The translations under genes were made by a program, and so were the position numbers. The notes under the pieces were generated by a model. That model was not told the origin of the DNA and did no database searches. It saw only the letters and a program-made list of their open reading frames with translations. Positions 27,501-39,828 of a stretch of DNA of 64,000 bases are shown one piece after another (the first letter of the stretch is position 1; each line of letters begins with the position of its first letter). The stretch covers positions 62,001 through 126,000 of the forward strand of contig NZ_SCMU01000007.1 in NCBI RefSeq assembly GCF_005503695.1, given 5' to 3'. The stretch is from Sphingopyxis sp. 2PD (GTDB lineage: Bacteria; Pseudomonadota; Alphaproteobacteria; Sphingomonadales; Sphingomonadaceae).

Positions 27501-27774
27501 GGCTGAAGCCGTTGCGCGAGATCGAGCGTGTCGTCTCGAGCCCCGGAATGCCGGCGAGCGAGATTTCGATCGGATAGGTTACGAGCTTCTCGATTTCGAC
27601 CGGCGAGAGACGCGGATCGATCGTGTTGATTTGCACCTGCTTGTTGGTGATGTCGGGAACCGCGTCGATCGGCAGCTTGGTGAGCTGCCATACGCCGAGT
27701 CCCGCGATCACGAGGAAGAGAAAGAGTACCGCCCAGCGCGCGCGGACGGATAGCGCCATCAGTTTCGCGATCAC
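24532..27774 (-). CDS. czcA: Heavy-metal RND efflux permease CzcA (leftward copy)
   Basis: A 1080-residue pump starting at a GTG at 27774 behind a GAGGAGG site. The N-terminus [20 protein letters not shown] and the helix 4 segment [20 protein letters not shown] (two Asp and one Glu of the proton relay) mark it as a CzcA/HME pump for divalent Co, Zn or Cd. Residues about 148-190 hold an insert (KNPDGKGAKKVAGQPGWQPDG...) that the rightward CzcA has in a shorter form. It is translated 3 bases after the czcB stop. The metal preference cannot be fixed from sequence. Confidence 0.93.
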   Translation of the reverse strand: MIAKLMALSVRARWAVLFLFLVIAGLGVWQLTKLPIDAVPDITNKQVQINTIDPRLSPVEIEKLVTYPIEISLAGIPGLETTRSISRNGFSQVTAIFTDETDLYFARQQVGERLLQAGENLPDGAQPQIGPVTTGLGEVVMYTVGYKNPDGKGAKKVAGQPGWQPDGSYLTPEGDILTDEIAKSGYLRTVQDWIVSPQLKSVGGVAGVDSIGGYAKTFVVEPDPTRLTSYGISYSELGEALERANLAVGANYYNRAGEAYLVRVDARVRSVDEIRNAVVATRGGVPVTVGQLANVKIGGDLRTGAGSMNGKEAVIGTVLMLIGQNSRTVAEDVSAKIAQVSKTLPPGVEVKVVLDRAKLVNATVGTVEKNLTEGALLVAAALFFLLGNWRAAIIAVLVIPFSFLMMAMGMNAFRVPGNLMSLGALDFGLIVDGAVIIIENCLARLAHRQEHEGRLLNLRERLEETMRASQEMIKPTVFGQAIILLAFAPLLMFTGVEGKTFSPMAITIMLALVAAFILAITLVPALVALMIRGKVAEKEVWAIRKSKERYLPLLDKALAKPWAFIAGGFAFFVLAIPAFGLLGSEFIPQLDEKNMALASTRVPSVSLEQSLVMQRNVETAISSLPEVELMFSKTGTAEVATDPMPPNISDGFVILKPQDQWPAGVDSKADVVERIEKAAGGQLGQLYEVSQPIQLRFNELIAGVRGDVAIKLYGDDLDKMSLAANEMVRVLQGIPGAGSVKADQVGGAPTLDVKLDRNAIARYGLSVQEVADTVSAALGGRESGLLYEGDRRFDITVRVPDATRVNLDDIRALPVLLPSEGGNRGQIPLAQVAQIRLTEGLNQISRENGKRRVVVQVNLEGRDAGSFVAEAQAKIANVKLPAGYYLEWGGQFESLQAASQRLSIVVPLCFAGIFILLYMALGTFGRATAVFLAVPLGLAGGVFTLALTGINFSVSAAVGFICLAGVAVLNGLVVMTAIRERLENDVPLTEAIREGMTEKMRAVIMTGFVPAIGFVPMAIATGTGAEVQKPLATTVIGGLIAATILTLLVLPAIAKVVLGANWQPKFLKRKAESAVQPVTE

Positions 27775-27777
27775 GGT

Positions 27778-28947
27778 TTATTCCTCCTCGCCCGCGCCCT
27801 TGCCGAGTTCGGCCTTGAGCAGGAATGCGTTCTTGGTCGCGACGATCTGGCCCGGCTTCAGCCCGGCGAGGATTTCGACACGGCCCGCGCTGCGCTGGCC
27901 GACGGTCACCTGCTGCGCGCGGAAGCCGTCCTTCGTGCGGACGAACACCACGTCGCGGCCTTCGAGCGTCTGGAGGGCTTCGTCCGCGATCACGATACGG
28001 GCCGGCCCACCGGTTTCGGCGCCGCGGCTCGGAAGCAGCCGCACCCGGACCGCCAAGCCCGGCTGGAGCGCCCCGGGTACGTCGAGCACGGCGGTTGCCG
28101 AGCGCGTGTCGCCCGACAGGCCGGGCGTGACGGCGCGCACGCGGGCATCGATCGTCCGTCCGTCGGGAAGTTCGATGATCGCACGGTCTCCGGGCGAGAG
28201 CCGCTGGGCATCGGCCGGACCGACGGCGGCCTCGATCTGCACCTTGCTGGGATCGGCAACGCGGAACAATTCGGTTTCGGGCTGAACGAAGGCGCCAAGG
28301 CTGGCGTTCTCGGCCGTGATCCGTCCCGAGATCGGGCTTGCCACGATGACGCTGCTGCCATCGCGCGTGACCTGCGCGGCGCTCGCTGCGGCACGCGCGC
28401 GCTGCGCTTCGGCCGCGGCGGCCGCGGCTTCGGCTTGCGCCTGCTCATAGTCGACGCGCGCCGACACCTTCTGGTCGAACAGGGTCTTCTCGCGGTGGAG
28501 ATTTTTCTGCGCGAGCGTCGAGCGCGCATCGGCGGCAATCCGTTCGGCCGCAATCTGGGCGGCGTCGCGGCTTTGCACGATCGCGATCGTCTCACCGGCG
28601 CTGACCGGATCGCCGAGCCGCTTGAAGAGACGGGTGACCGCGCCGCCCGCGCGGGCGGTGACGATCGCCTCGCCGCTCGGCGCGGCGGTAACGGTCGCTT
28701 GCGAGATGATTTCCGAACCGAGTCCGCCGGCGCCGATCGTCTCGACGCCGATCTCGGCGGCCTTGATCGCTTCGGGCGTGATGGCGAGGCTGCTCGGAAG
28801 GGCTTCGCTCGCCGCTTCCTTTTCGCCTTCGGCAGCCGGCGCGGCGGCCGGGTCGGCGGTGCAGCGTGCAACGCCGAAGCCCGTGACGGCAGCGAGTATC
28901 ATGGCGCCCGCGACAGTGCCGAGGAGACGCTTGTCCTTGGTGATCAT
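27778..28947 (-). CDS. czcB: RND periplasmic adaptor CzcB (leftward copy)
   Basis: A 389-residue membrane-fusion protein with an N-terminal hydrophobic anchor, a lipoyl-like half (VTARAGGAVTRLFKRLGDPV), a long Ala/Glu-rich coiled-coil hairpin (about residues 130-200) and the matching half (VIVASPISGRITAENASLGA). It joins CzcA to CzcC. It lacks the heavy-metal-binding motif of CusB and the acidic-His N-terminal stretch of the rightward adaptor, so the two czc sets differ in their metal-handling parts. The ATG at 28947 lies 109 bases after the czcC stop. Confidence 0.9.
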   Translation of the reverse strand: MITKDKRLLGTVAGAMILAAVTGFGVARCTADPAAAPAAEGEKEAASEALPSSLAITPEAIKAAEIGVETIGAGGLGSEIISQATVTAAPSGEAIVTARAGGAVTRLFKRLGDPVSAGETIAIVQSRDAAQIAAERIAADARSTLAQKNLHREKTLFDQKVSARVDYEQAQAEAAAAAAEAQRARAAASAAQVTRDGSSVIVASPISGRITAENASLGAFVQPETELFRVADPSKVQIEAAVGPADAQRLSPGDRAIIELPDGRTIDARVRAVTPGLSGDTRSATAVLDVPGALQPGLAVRVRLLPSRGAETGGPARIVIADEALQTLEGRDVVFVRTKDGFRAQQVTVGQRSAGRVEILAGLKPGQIVATKNAFLLKAELGKGAGEEE

Positions 28948-29056
28948 ATTCTATCTCCGCTGTTGATGCGGTTCGCGCGCCGACCGGCGGCGCACCCCTG
29001 TTGACTTGGAAGGACGATGGCGAAGGCGCCTCCGTCCACTGGAAGGCTCGGCGCGC

Positions 29057-30364
29057 TCATGGCTGATGATCCGCATCGCCGTCGGCGGCTGCCTGGCGCG
29101 ATAGGATGGCGCGGGCTTCGGCCCGGGCCTGGCGCGCCGCGATCAGTTCGGCCTGCGTTGCCGCATAGGCCTGCTGCGCGTCGATATATTCGACGAGCGA
29201 GGACTTGCCGGCGCGGTAGCTGAGTTCGGCGAGCCGGACACCTTCGCGCGCCTGCTCGATGCCGCTACCCTCAAGCGCCGCGAGGCGGGCCTCTGCGGCT
29301 TCGAGTTCGGCCTGCGCATTGGCGATCTCCGCCTGAGCATTGACCACTGCATTCTCGCGCCGCGCAATGGCGGCGGCGACATCGGATTTGGCTGCCGAGA
29401 TGTTGCCGCGGTTGCGGTCGAAGACGGGGAGCGGCACGGAAACATTGGCGATCAATGCGCGATCGCCGGTGTCGCGAAGCTGACGCACCCCGAAGCCGAC
29501 CGACGGATCGAGCCGGCCATCGGCGCGCTGCCCCTGGAGCCGCGCTTCAGCAATCAGCTTCTCGGTTTCTGCCAAGCGAACGTCGAGCGTCGCGAGCGAG
29601 TCCACCGTCTCCGGTGCCACCCACATATCGCCTTCCATCAACTCGGCAGGCGGGACCGAGCTTCCAAGGAGCGCCGCGAGCGAACGCCGGGCGGTCCTTT
29701 CTTCGGCCTCGGCCGTGCGTAGCTCGGCGGTGGCCTGAACGAGAGCCGCATTGGCGCGGAACGCACGGAGCGGCGGCTCGTTGCCGGTATCGACCATGGC
29801 CTGTGCCACGCGGACGAGTTCGCGGGCACGCGCTTCATTTTCGCGTGCGAGCGCGAGGCTATCGCGGGCCGCGAGAGCGGTCGCGAACTGGTTGCGGACA
29901 TCGAGCGCAAGATCTGCGCGTGCAATCTCCAACTTGTACTTCGCGGCCAGAAACTCGGCGTCGGCGAGCGTCATGCGCGACCGGCGCCGGCCCCCGATAT
30001 CGAGACGCTGATTGACCGACACGGTCGTTTCGAGACCGTTCAGGCCCGAGTAGGGGCCGGTGCCTGCGAAATTCTCGACATCGACATTGAGCGTCGGATT
30101 GTAGCGATAGCCCGCCTGACGCTGGCGACCGCGAGCGGCCTCCACTTCGGCTTCGGCGGCAACCACGCGCGGCGAGCGCGCGTCGGCTTCCTCCATCGCC
30201 TGCGCGAGGGACAATCGAGCGGGAAGCGGGCCGGTACGCACGGCCTCGCCTGCGGAAGAAGGCGGTCCCACCAGCTCCGTCGCTGCCGACTGGGCAGCGG
30301 CGGGCGCGGAATTTGAGCCTGCAACGAGCGCCACGAGACTCGCGGCGACAACTATGGATTTCAT
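29057..30364 (-). CDS. czcC: TolC-family outer-membrane channel CzcC (leftward copy)
   Basis: A 435-residue OEP-family protein with signal peptide (VVAASLVALVAGSNSAPAAAQ) and two repeats with long helices (LSLAQAMEEADARSPRVVAAEAEVEAARG and the C-terminal GVRLAELSYRAGKSSLVEYIDAQQ). It forms the outer-membrane duct of the tripartite pump. An AAAAGGAG site lies before the ATG at 30364. The small His-containing exported protein gene lies upstream and is probably the first gene of the operon. Confidence 0.9.
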   Translation of the reverse strand: MKSIVVAASLVALVAGSNSAPAAAQSAATELVGPPSSAGEAVRTGPLPARLSLAQAMEEADARSPRVVAAEAEVEAARGRQRQAGYRYNPTLNVDVENFAGTGPYSGLNGLETTVSVNQRLDIGGRRRSRMTLADAEFLAAKYKLEIARADLALDVRNQFATALAARDSLALARENEARARELVRVAQAMVDTGNEPPLRAFRANAALVQATAELRTAEAEERTARRSLAALLGSSVPPAELMEGDMWVAPETVDSLATLDVRLAETEKLIAEARLQGQRADGRLDPSVGFGVRQLRDTGDRALIANVSVPLPVFDRNRGNISAAKSDVAAAIARRENAVVNAQAEIANAQAELEAAEARLAALEGSGIEQAREGVRLAELSYRAGKSSLVEYIDAQQAYAATQAELIAARQARAEARAILSRQAAADGDADHQP

Positions 30365-30429
30365 GAAAAGGAGACTCCTGACGTTTCCAGGGAGAAGCGC
30401 ACGCGAAGGGCACGCGCAGACCTAGAGCG

Positions 30430-30792
30430 TCAGGCGATTGGAGGGCGGAACGTCCCGATATAGGCGACGGGCGGCAAGGCGGCCGTCAGGATGCGCGTAT
30501 GCGCTTCAGGGGCAGGCGTTTCGGTCGCTGCCGACAGCGATTCCGCCGGGACGCCCGAATGGTGACCGTGGCAGCCATGAGCGGCGGCAGGCACCTGCTG
30601 CTTTTCGCCGGGAGAGGATTTTTTCTTGTCGACTTCGGCGCCTTCGATCGCCGGTGCGGGAACGCAGCCGGCTTCGATCACAGCAACGAAAAGGCTCGCC
30701 TCGGCCCGATCCTCGGTCGCATGTGCGAGCGACCCCGCAACCGTTCCGGATGCAAGGAGAAGGGTCAGGAGGAAGAGGATCACCCGTCGCAT
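30430..30792 (-). CDS. Small exported His-containing protein ahead of czcC (CzcI-like position)
   Basis: A 120-residue protein with signal peptide (MRRVILFLLTLLLASGTVAGSLAHA) and a mature part containing GCVPAP and the cluster AAHGCHGHHSG. Length, export signal, His cluster and position ahead of czcC resemble CzcI-like proteins of other czc operons, but the sequence similarity is too weak to name it. It could buffer or sense metal in the periplasm. It is the first gene after the divergent promoter region. Confidence 0.65.
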   Translation of the reverse strand: MRRVILFLLTLLLASGTVAGSLAHATEDRAEASLFVAVIEAGCVPAPAIEGAEVDKKKSSPGEKQQVPAAAHGCHGHHSGVPAESLSAATETPAPEAHTRILTAALPPVAYIGTFRPPIA

Positions 30793-31208
30793 TGAAACCG
30801 GCCCCTAGCATCGAAACGGCGCGGTGAAAAGTAGAAGATTTTCAATCAACTTCGGCGGCACTCTTCGAACCCCCGAACCGGCTCCGTAATTTTATCTCAT
30901 GGAGGTAAGAGAGCAGTGCACCTTGCCCCTCTATAGTTGCAGATGCGCCTCAAGAAACAGGATATCGGCCGAACAATCACGCGTTAAGCACAATAATTCT
31001 ACAATTGTCTTTCACTCTTATTTCTATCGCTTCGCTATTGGCTCCCGCCTCCTTTGTTCGGGACGACATTCGAGCGATATGCTTCCCGTGAGACGAGGGG
31101 GTAAATCGGACGCAGAGCGGCACAGCGTCCTGCCGGAACATCAGGGCTTGACCCTGTATCTACTACAGGGTGCAAGAGCCTGCCCTGCACAAAAAAGGGG
31201 GAAAGAGG
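30793..31208. other. Divergent control region between the two czc gene sets
   Basis: About 416 bases with no convincing gene. The middle (roughly 30950-31030) is AT-rich compared with its surroundings and includes the dyad ACAAT...ATTGT near 30980, so promoters for one or both sides probably lie here. The right end contains a perfect CadR/MerR-type palindrome. A frame of 136 codons starting at 30899 is read as chance. Confidence 0.55.
31148..31171 (+). promoter_or_regulatory. CadR/MerR-type operator upstream of the rightward czc genes
   Basis: TTGACC at 31148-31153 forms a -35 and merges with the perfect inverted repeat ACCCTGTA TCTAC TACAGGGT (31151-31171). Known CadR sites combine TTGACCCT with AGGGT in the same way. 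I see no good -10 after it (TGCAAGAG). No MerR-family gene is adjacent; the nearest in the window are at 11.4 kb and below, so control would be in trans. Confidence 0.65.
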
Positions 31209-31613
31209 ATGGTGCCGCCGACAGTAAATCCCGTGAGCATGGCCGTCATCGAGCCGCTGCTGCGCGAGCAATATCGCCTGTTTTGCGAATCACGCCGAAT
31301 CGGAGATGAAGCCGCTGCGTGGCAGGCGCTGGAATGGGAACATATATTGAGCCAGCCCTATATGGGCGCGCATCTCGCCTCCCACTGGCACATGTTTCGC
31401 TATGCGATCGAGCTCGGCGATGCCCGTGAAGCTACCGGTCAGGCAATGCGGTTCCTGCTCGTCCCGCTCGGTTCGCTGACCGGCCGCCTCCCCGCAGGGA
31501 ATAATGGTCGCGCGCGGGTGAGCGCCTTCGAGCCGATGCCGATGCCGCAGGCCCTCGAAGCGCTGATCGAAACGGCCCGGTCGACGGAGAGCCGCGCTGC
31601 GCGAACCGATTGA
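31209..31613 (+). CDS. DUF3703 protein of metal-resistance operons
   Basis: A 134-residue protein recognised as DUF3703 by WEHILSQPYMGAHLASHWHMFRYAIELGD and LLVPLGSLTGRLPAGNNGRARVSAFEPMPMP. The family is commonly encoded with czc-type efflux genes; its function is unknown. It has no signal peptide. I used the ATG at 31209 behind GGGGGAAAGAGG; an internal ATG at 31239 is a possible alternative. It is the first gene after the CadR-type operator and leads the rightward czc set. Confidence 0.85.
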   Translation: MVPPTVNPVSMAVIEPLLREQYRLFCESRRIGDEAAAWQALEWEHILSQPYMGAHLASHWHMFRYAIELGDAREATGQAMRFLLVPLGSLTGRLPAGNNGRARVSAFEPMPMPQALEALIETARSTESRAARTD

Positions 31614-31662
31614 TCCGGTTTTGGACTTCCGGAACGGGTCATTCGCTGTTAGGGGCGCGACC

Positions 31663-32001
31663 ATGTCCGGCGCTACCCTTCGCCTGTTGCTTGTGTTCAT
31701 CCTGCTGCTCAGCGGGCTCCACAATGCTGCGCCGGCGATGGCGGGCATGACGCACCATGCGACGGATTCGCATCTTTCGCACCATGTCGAGCCGGGCCAT
31801 GCGTCGGACAAGGACACGCAAAAAGGTCAGCAGGACGCCGACCTCCACGGCAGTCACCATAATTGCCCGGTCGCATCCGATCAGGCCCTTTCGGGTCATG
31901 ACGATCTGTCCTGTTTTTCCGGCGGCCTGCACTTTGCGTTGCCCGCGACGCGCCTCGCTTCGCGCGCGCTCGCACCGCCCCTGAACCCTCCCCTCGCCTG
32001 A
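31663..32001 (+). CDS. Small exported His-rich protein (CzcI-like position)
   Basis: A 112-residue protein starting at the ATG at 31663, with a signal peptide (LRLLLVFILLLSGLHNAAPAMAG) and a very His-rich mature part (MTHHATDSHLSHHVEPGHAS, HGSHHNCPVAS, SGHDDLSC). It likely binds Zn, Cd or Co in the periplasm. It lies between DUF3703 and czcC and parallels the small protein at 30430-30792 in the opposite operon, although the two are not obviously homologous outside the His clusters. Confidence 0.7.
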   Translation: MSGATLRLLLVFILLLSGLHNAAPAMAGMTHHATDSHLSHHVEPGHASDKDTQKGQQDADLHGSHHNCPVASDQALSGHDDLSCFSGGLHFALPATRLASRALAPPLNPPLA

Positions 32002-32066
32002 ACGCCGCCTGCCGCGCGGCCCCTTTTCGGCCTGCGCTCAGTCGAATCGTTCAGGAGTGATCATTC

Positions 32067-33298
32067 ATGCATATCCATATGCGCGCCGCCCTGTTGGCCG
32101 GGGCTGCGCTGCTGGCGGGGTCCGTTTGGGCCCAGCCGCTAACGCTCGACCAGGCGGTCGAGCGGGCCATCGCTGCATCGCCCGAGCTTAGAGCGGGCGA
32201 AGCGGGGGTCGACGCCGCGCGCGCCGACCAGCTGCAAGCCCGCGTCCGTCCCAATCCGACCGTGTCGGTCGACATGGACAATGGCGTCGGGACGGGCGGC
32301 TATGGCCTGTTCCGGCAATCGGAACTCACCGTCACCTATTCGCAGCCGCTCGAACGCGGGGGCAAGCGCGAGGCGCGAATGGCGCTTGCCGAGCGCGGTG
32401 TCGTTCTCGCCGAGGCGCAGTGGCGGCTCGTCCGGCTCGACATCGCCCAGGAAGTGCAGCGCGCCTATATCGACGTCCAGATCGCCGAGCAGATGGTCTG
32501 GATCGCAGAGGATCGCGTCAAACTTGAAAAGGAGATGCGGACCGAAGCGATCAGGCGCGTGCGCGGCTACAAGGATCCGCTCTTCGTCGAGACGCGCGCC
32601 GATGCCCGCATTCTCGAAGCCGAACTGGCCCTGAAGGAAGCCCAGGCGAAGCGGCAGTCCGCACGCGCATTGCTCACCTCCTTCTGGGGCGGCACGCCTG
32701 ACAGCCTCGTTATCGCCGAGGGGATCGAGAAACCCGATCCGCGCGATCCGCCGCTCGCCGAAGCCGACGCGGCGGTCTTCGACGCCGCCGTCGACCGGGC
32801 CCGCGCGCAGGTCGTCGTCGAGCAGAGCCGTGCGCACCAGGACTATACGGTCTCGGGCGGCACGCGCTTTCTTCGCGAGACCAATGATGTCGCCGTTCTT
32901 GGCGGCATCTCGATCCCGCTCGGACGGTTCGACCGCAACCAGGGCAATATCGCCCGGGCGCAGGCCGAACGGCGGCAGCTCGAGTTCCAATCCGAAGCGA
33001 GCCGGCTCGAGCGGCTGCGGCGCCTCGCGTCGCTGCGCGCCGATGCCGACGCCGCACGCGTCCGGGCCGAGGGCATCATGAACGACGTCTATCCCAAGGC
33101 GGTGAAGACGCTCGGCCAGGTGCGCGAAGGCTATGCCCGCGGCGGGTTCCTGTTCGCCGACGTACAGGATGCCGCCGACGTCATCATCCAGATCCAGGGT
33201 CAGTGGGCCGAGGCCATGACACGCTACCGCGATTTGCTCGCGGAGATCGATCGCCTGACCGGCCGCTTCGATGCGGCTCCCCTTGCGGAGAATATTCC

Positions 33299-33302
<4 letters not shown>
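32067..33302 (+). CDS. czcC: TolC-family outer-membrane channel CzcC (rightward copy)
   Basis: A 411-residue OEP protein with a signal peptide ending at SVWAQPLTL and helical repeats (LDQAVERAIAASPELRAGEAGVDAAR; C-terminal REGYARGGFLFADVQDAADVI). An AGGAG site sits 9 bases before the ATG at 32067. Its stop overlaps the czcB start by 4 bases. It makes the outer-membrane channel of the second tripartite pump and differs clearly in sequence from the leftward CzcC. Confidence 0.9.
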
Positions 33303-37740
<4,438 letters not shown>

Positions 37741-37798
37741 GACACTCCCGGATGGCCGCCATTCCCCCCTGTCGGCGGCAACCGAGAGTGCTGACTGG

Positions 37799-37822
37799 GG
37801 CGGAACCCAAGCGGGTTCCGCC
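37799..37822 (+). terminator. Terminator after the rightward czcA
   Basis: A perfect 10-base stem (GGCGGAACCC / GGGTTCCGCC) with an AAGC loop, followed by TCCTTTTA. It lies between czcA and the CDF gene, so the CDF may have its own promoter or be read through. Confidence 0.8.
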
Positions 37823-37857
37823 TCCTTTTAGGGATGGTGAGGATTGAGGAGCTTGCA

Positions 37858-38454
37858 ATGAATGAAAAAGCATCCGGGAGCGAACGCGAAAAGCGAACGC
37901 TCCAGATCGTTCTCGTCCTGAACTCGGCTATCGCGATCGCCTTCCTCGTAACCGGCGGGCTCGGCGATTCGAGCGCGCTCATCGCCAATGGGCTCGACAA
38001 TCTGTCCGACGCCGCGGTCTATGCCTTGAGCCTCGTTGCGCTCAGCCACGGCCTGAAATGGAAAACCCGTGCTGCCACGGCATCGGGTGTCATGCTGCTG
38101 GTCTTCGCGGCCGGCGTCCTGTTCGATGTAGGACGGCGCTATTTCGAAGGCAGCGAACCGATCGGTCCGACAATGATGATCATGTCGGCCGTCGCTGCGG
38201 TGGTGAACTATGCTTGTCTGAAGCTCTTGCAGCGCATTCAGGATCCGGACGTCAACCTCAGAGCCGCGACAACCTTCAGCTACAACGACTTCATCTCGAA
38301 CGGCGGCATCCTGATCGCGGGTGTCCTCGTCTGGTGGCTCGGTACGAACTGGCCGGACCTTCTGGTTGGATTTGCGACTGCGCTGATCGCGATCAAGGGC
38401 GGCATCGAAATCCTTCGCGACGCCCGCCAAGAGGCCAAACAGCAGAAAGATTAG
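37858..38454 (+). CDS. Short cation diffusion facilitator (CDF) transporter
   Basis: A 198-residue membrane protein starting at the ATG at 37858 (GAGGAG site 9 bases upstream; the ATG at 37834 lacks one). Helix 2 holds the site LIANGLDNLSDAAVYAL (Asp...Asp) and helix 5 reads FSYNDFISNGGILIAG. Like the CDF at 11.5 kb it ends without the usual cytoplasmic C-terminal domain. The two are related but diverged. It closes the metal block, 196 bases before the tRNA 3' end. The metal is not known. Confidence 0.8.
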   Translation: MNEKASGSEREKRTLQIVLVLNSAIAIAFLVTGGLGDSSALIANGLDNLSDAAVYALSLVALSHGLKWKTRAATASGVMLLVFAAGVLFDVGRRYFEGSEPIGPTMMIMSAVAAVVNYACLKLLQRIQDPDVNLRAATTFSYNDFISNGGILIAGVLVWWLGTNWPDLLVGFATALIAIKGGIEILRDARQEAKQQKD

Positions 38455-38649
38455 AGCATGTGAGGCGTGTCGGATCGGCGGAAGAATGTTCGGACCTCTG
38501 CGAACAACGTCGCCGATCCTGCCCTAGAGGCACCCGACAGCTCGCTCCCATCATATTACGTCCTTATTACGCGAGGCAAAAATCGAGCCCACGTAACGAC
38601 GCGTATTACGCCGCCATTCGGCGTAAGTGTCTGAAATTGTTAGGAAAAC
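38455..38649. other. Possible integration-site arm next to tRNA-Gly
   Basis: This gap holds no gene. It carries repeated ATTACG/CGTAA words (38555, 38566, 38592, 38605, 38622) and an 8-base inverted repeat TTACGCCG CCATT CGGCGTAA (38606-38626), all directly beyond the tRNA 3' end. Clusters of short repeats like this can be integrase arm sites. No integrase gene is visible, so this is only a suggestion. Confidence 0.3.
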
Positions 38650-38724
38650 TGGAGCGGGCGAAGGGATTCGAACCCTCGACCCCAACCTTGGCAAGGTTGT
38701 GCTCTACCCCTGAGCTACGCCCGC
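38650..38724 (-). tRNA. tRNA-Gly (anticodon GCC)
   Basis: A full cloverleaf can be drawn on the minus strand. The acceptor arms are GCGGGCG and CGCCCGC, the D arm is TAGCTCAGGGGTAGAGCA, the anticodon stem is CAACC/GGTTG with loop TTGCCAA (GCC at 38690-38692), and the T arm is GAGGG TTCGAAT CCCTT. The discriminator T is followed by an encoded CCA. The 3' end points left, towards the metal-resistance genes. Confidence 0.97.
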
Positions 38725-38916
38725 TCTGGCGGCTGGAAACCGGTCGGTTCCAGCGGGTGAGGCGGGCGATTAGCACCGGCTTTTTGACTCGGCAAGCCCT
38801 GTTTGCGTTTTTTGCCGAAGGGTTGGCATATCGCCCGCAATTCCCACATAAGCAGGACAAGAGTCCTTGCTATCGGTGCGCCGACGACCGGGGACGAGCA
38901 ACAGGAGCATGATTTC

Positions 38917-39828
38917 GTGGCCACATTGGGTCTGAATCCGCAAGAAAAGGAAGCCGTCGACGCGTTCCGCCGCGATGTCGTCGAACCGTCGATGACCAAA
39001 TTGGTGATCCTGGATTTCTGGGCCGAATGGTGCGGGCCGTGCAAGCAGCTGACCCCAATTCTGGAAAAGGTCGCCACCGACTATGCCGACAAGGGCGTGC
39101 TGCTCGCCAAGATCGACGTCGATGCGAATCGGTTCATCGCCAGCCAGTTCCAGGTTCAGTCGATCCCGACCGTCTATGCGATTTTCCAGGGCCAGCCGGT
39201 TGCCAACCTCACCAACGCGCGCACCGAAAGCCAGCTGAAGTCGATGCTCGACCAGCTGCTCGCGCAGCTGCCGATCGAAAGCGAAGCGACGGCACGCGCG
39301 GTCGAGATCGCGCCGCTGATCGACATGGGTGAAACCGTGCTGGCCGAAGGCGACGGCGAGCGTGCCGCGAGCATCTTCGGGCAGATCCTCGAAATGGCGC
39401 CTGACAATGCTGCGGCACATGGCGGGTTGATCCGCGCCTTTGTCCTCGCAGGCGACCTGACCAGCGCACAAGGTGCACTCGACATGCTGCCCGCTGAAAT
39501 CGCCGACGACCCCGCGATCGCGCAGGCGAAAAGCGCACTCGCACTGGCCGCCGACGCCCCCGATGCTGGCGAGCTGGCGGCGCTTGAAGCCGCTCTTGCC
39601 GCAAATCCTGCCGATCATCAGGCGCGCTTCGACCTCGCCAGTGCGCAGATCGGGGCGGGTCAACGCGACGCGGCTGCCGACAATCTGCTCCATATCGTCG
39701 CCGCCGACCGCGAATGGAACGAGGATGCGGCGCGCGCCAAGCTGCTGTCGCTGTTCGAAGCCGTCGGGCTGGAGGATCCGTGGGTGGCGGCGCAGCGCCG
39801 CCGCCTGTCGCTGGTACTGTTTGGTTGA
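38917..39828 (+). CDS. cnoX: Thioredoxin-TPR co-chaperone (CnoX/YbbN-like)
   Basis: A 303-residue protein starting at a GTG (38917) with AGGAG 8 bases upstream. Residues 1-115 form a thioredoxin domain with the active site WAEWCGPCKQL (Cys39, Cys42). The rest is helical tetratricopeptide-like repeats (GDGERAASIFGQILEMAPDNAAAHGGLI). This is the CnoX/YbbN architecture: a holdase that protects proteins under oxidative stress. Unlike E. coli CnoX it keeps the CGPC pair, as is common in alphaproteobacteria. It shares one base with the downstream LON-domain gene. Confidence 0.9.
   Translation: MATLGLNPQEKEAVDAFRRDVVEPSMTKLVILDFWAEWCGPCKQLTPILEKVATDYADKGVLLAKIDVDANRFIASQFQVQSIPTVYAIFQGQPVANLTNARTESQLKSMLDQLLAQLPIESEATARAVEIAPLIDMGETVLAEGDGERAASIFGQILEMAPDNAAAHGGLIRAFVLAGDLTSAQGALDMLPAEIADDPAIAQAKSALALAADAPDAGELAALEAALAANPADHQARFDLASAQIGAGQRDAAADNLLHIVAADREWNEDAARAKLLSLFEAVGLEDPWVAAQRRRLSLVLFG

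Noticed and set aside
30899-31309. Possible 136-residue gene in the divergent czc control region
   Set aside because: It starts in AT-rich control DNA, runs through the CadR-type operator and overlaps DUF3703 in another frame; no domain seen.
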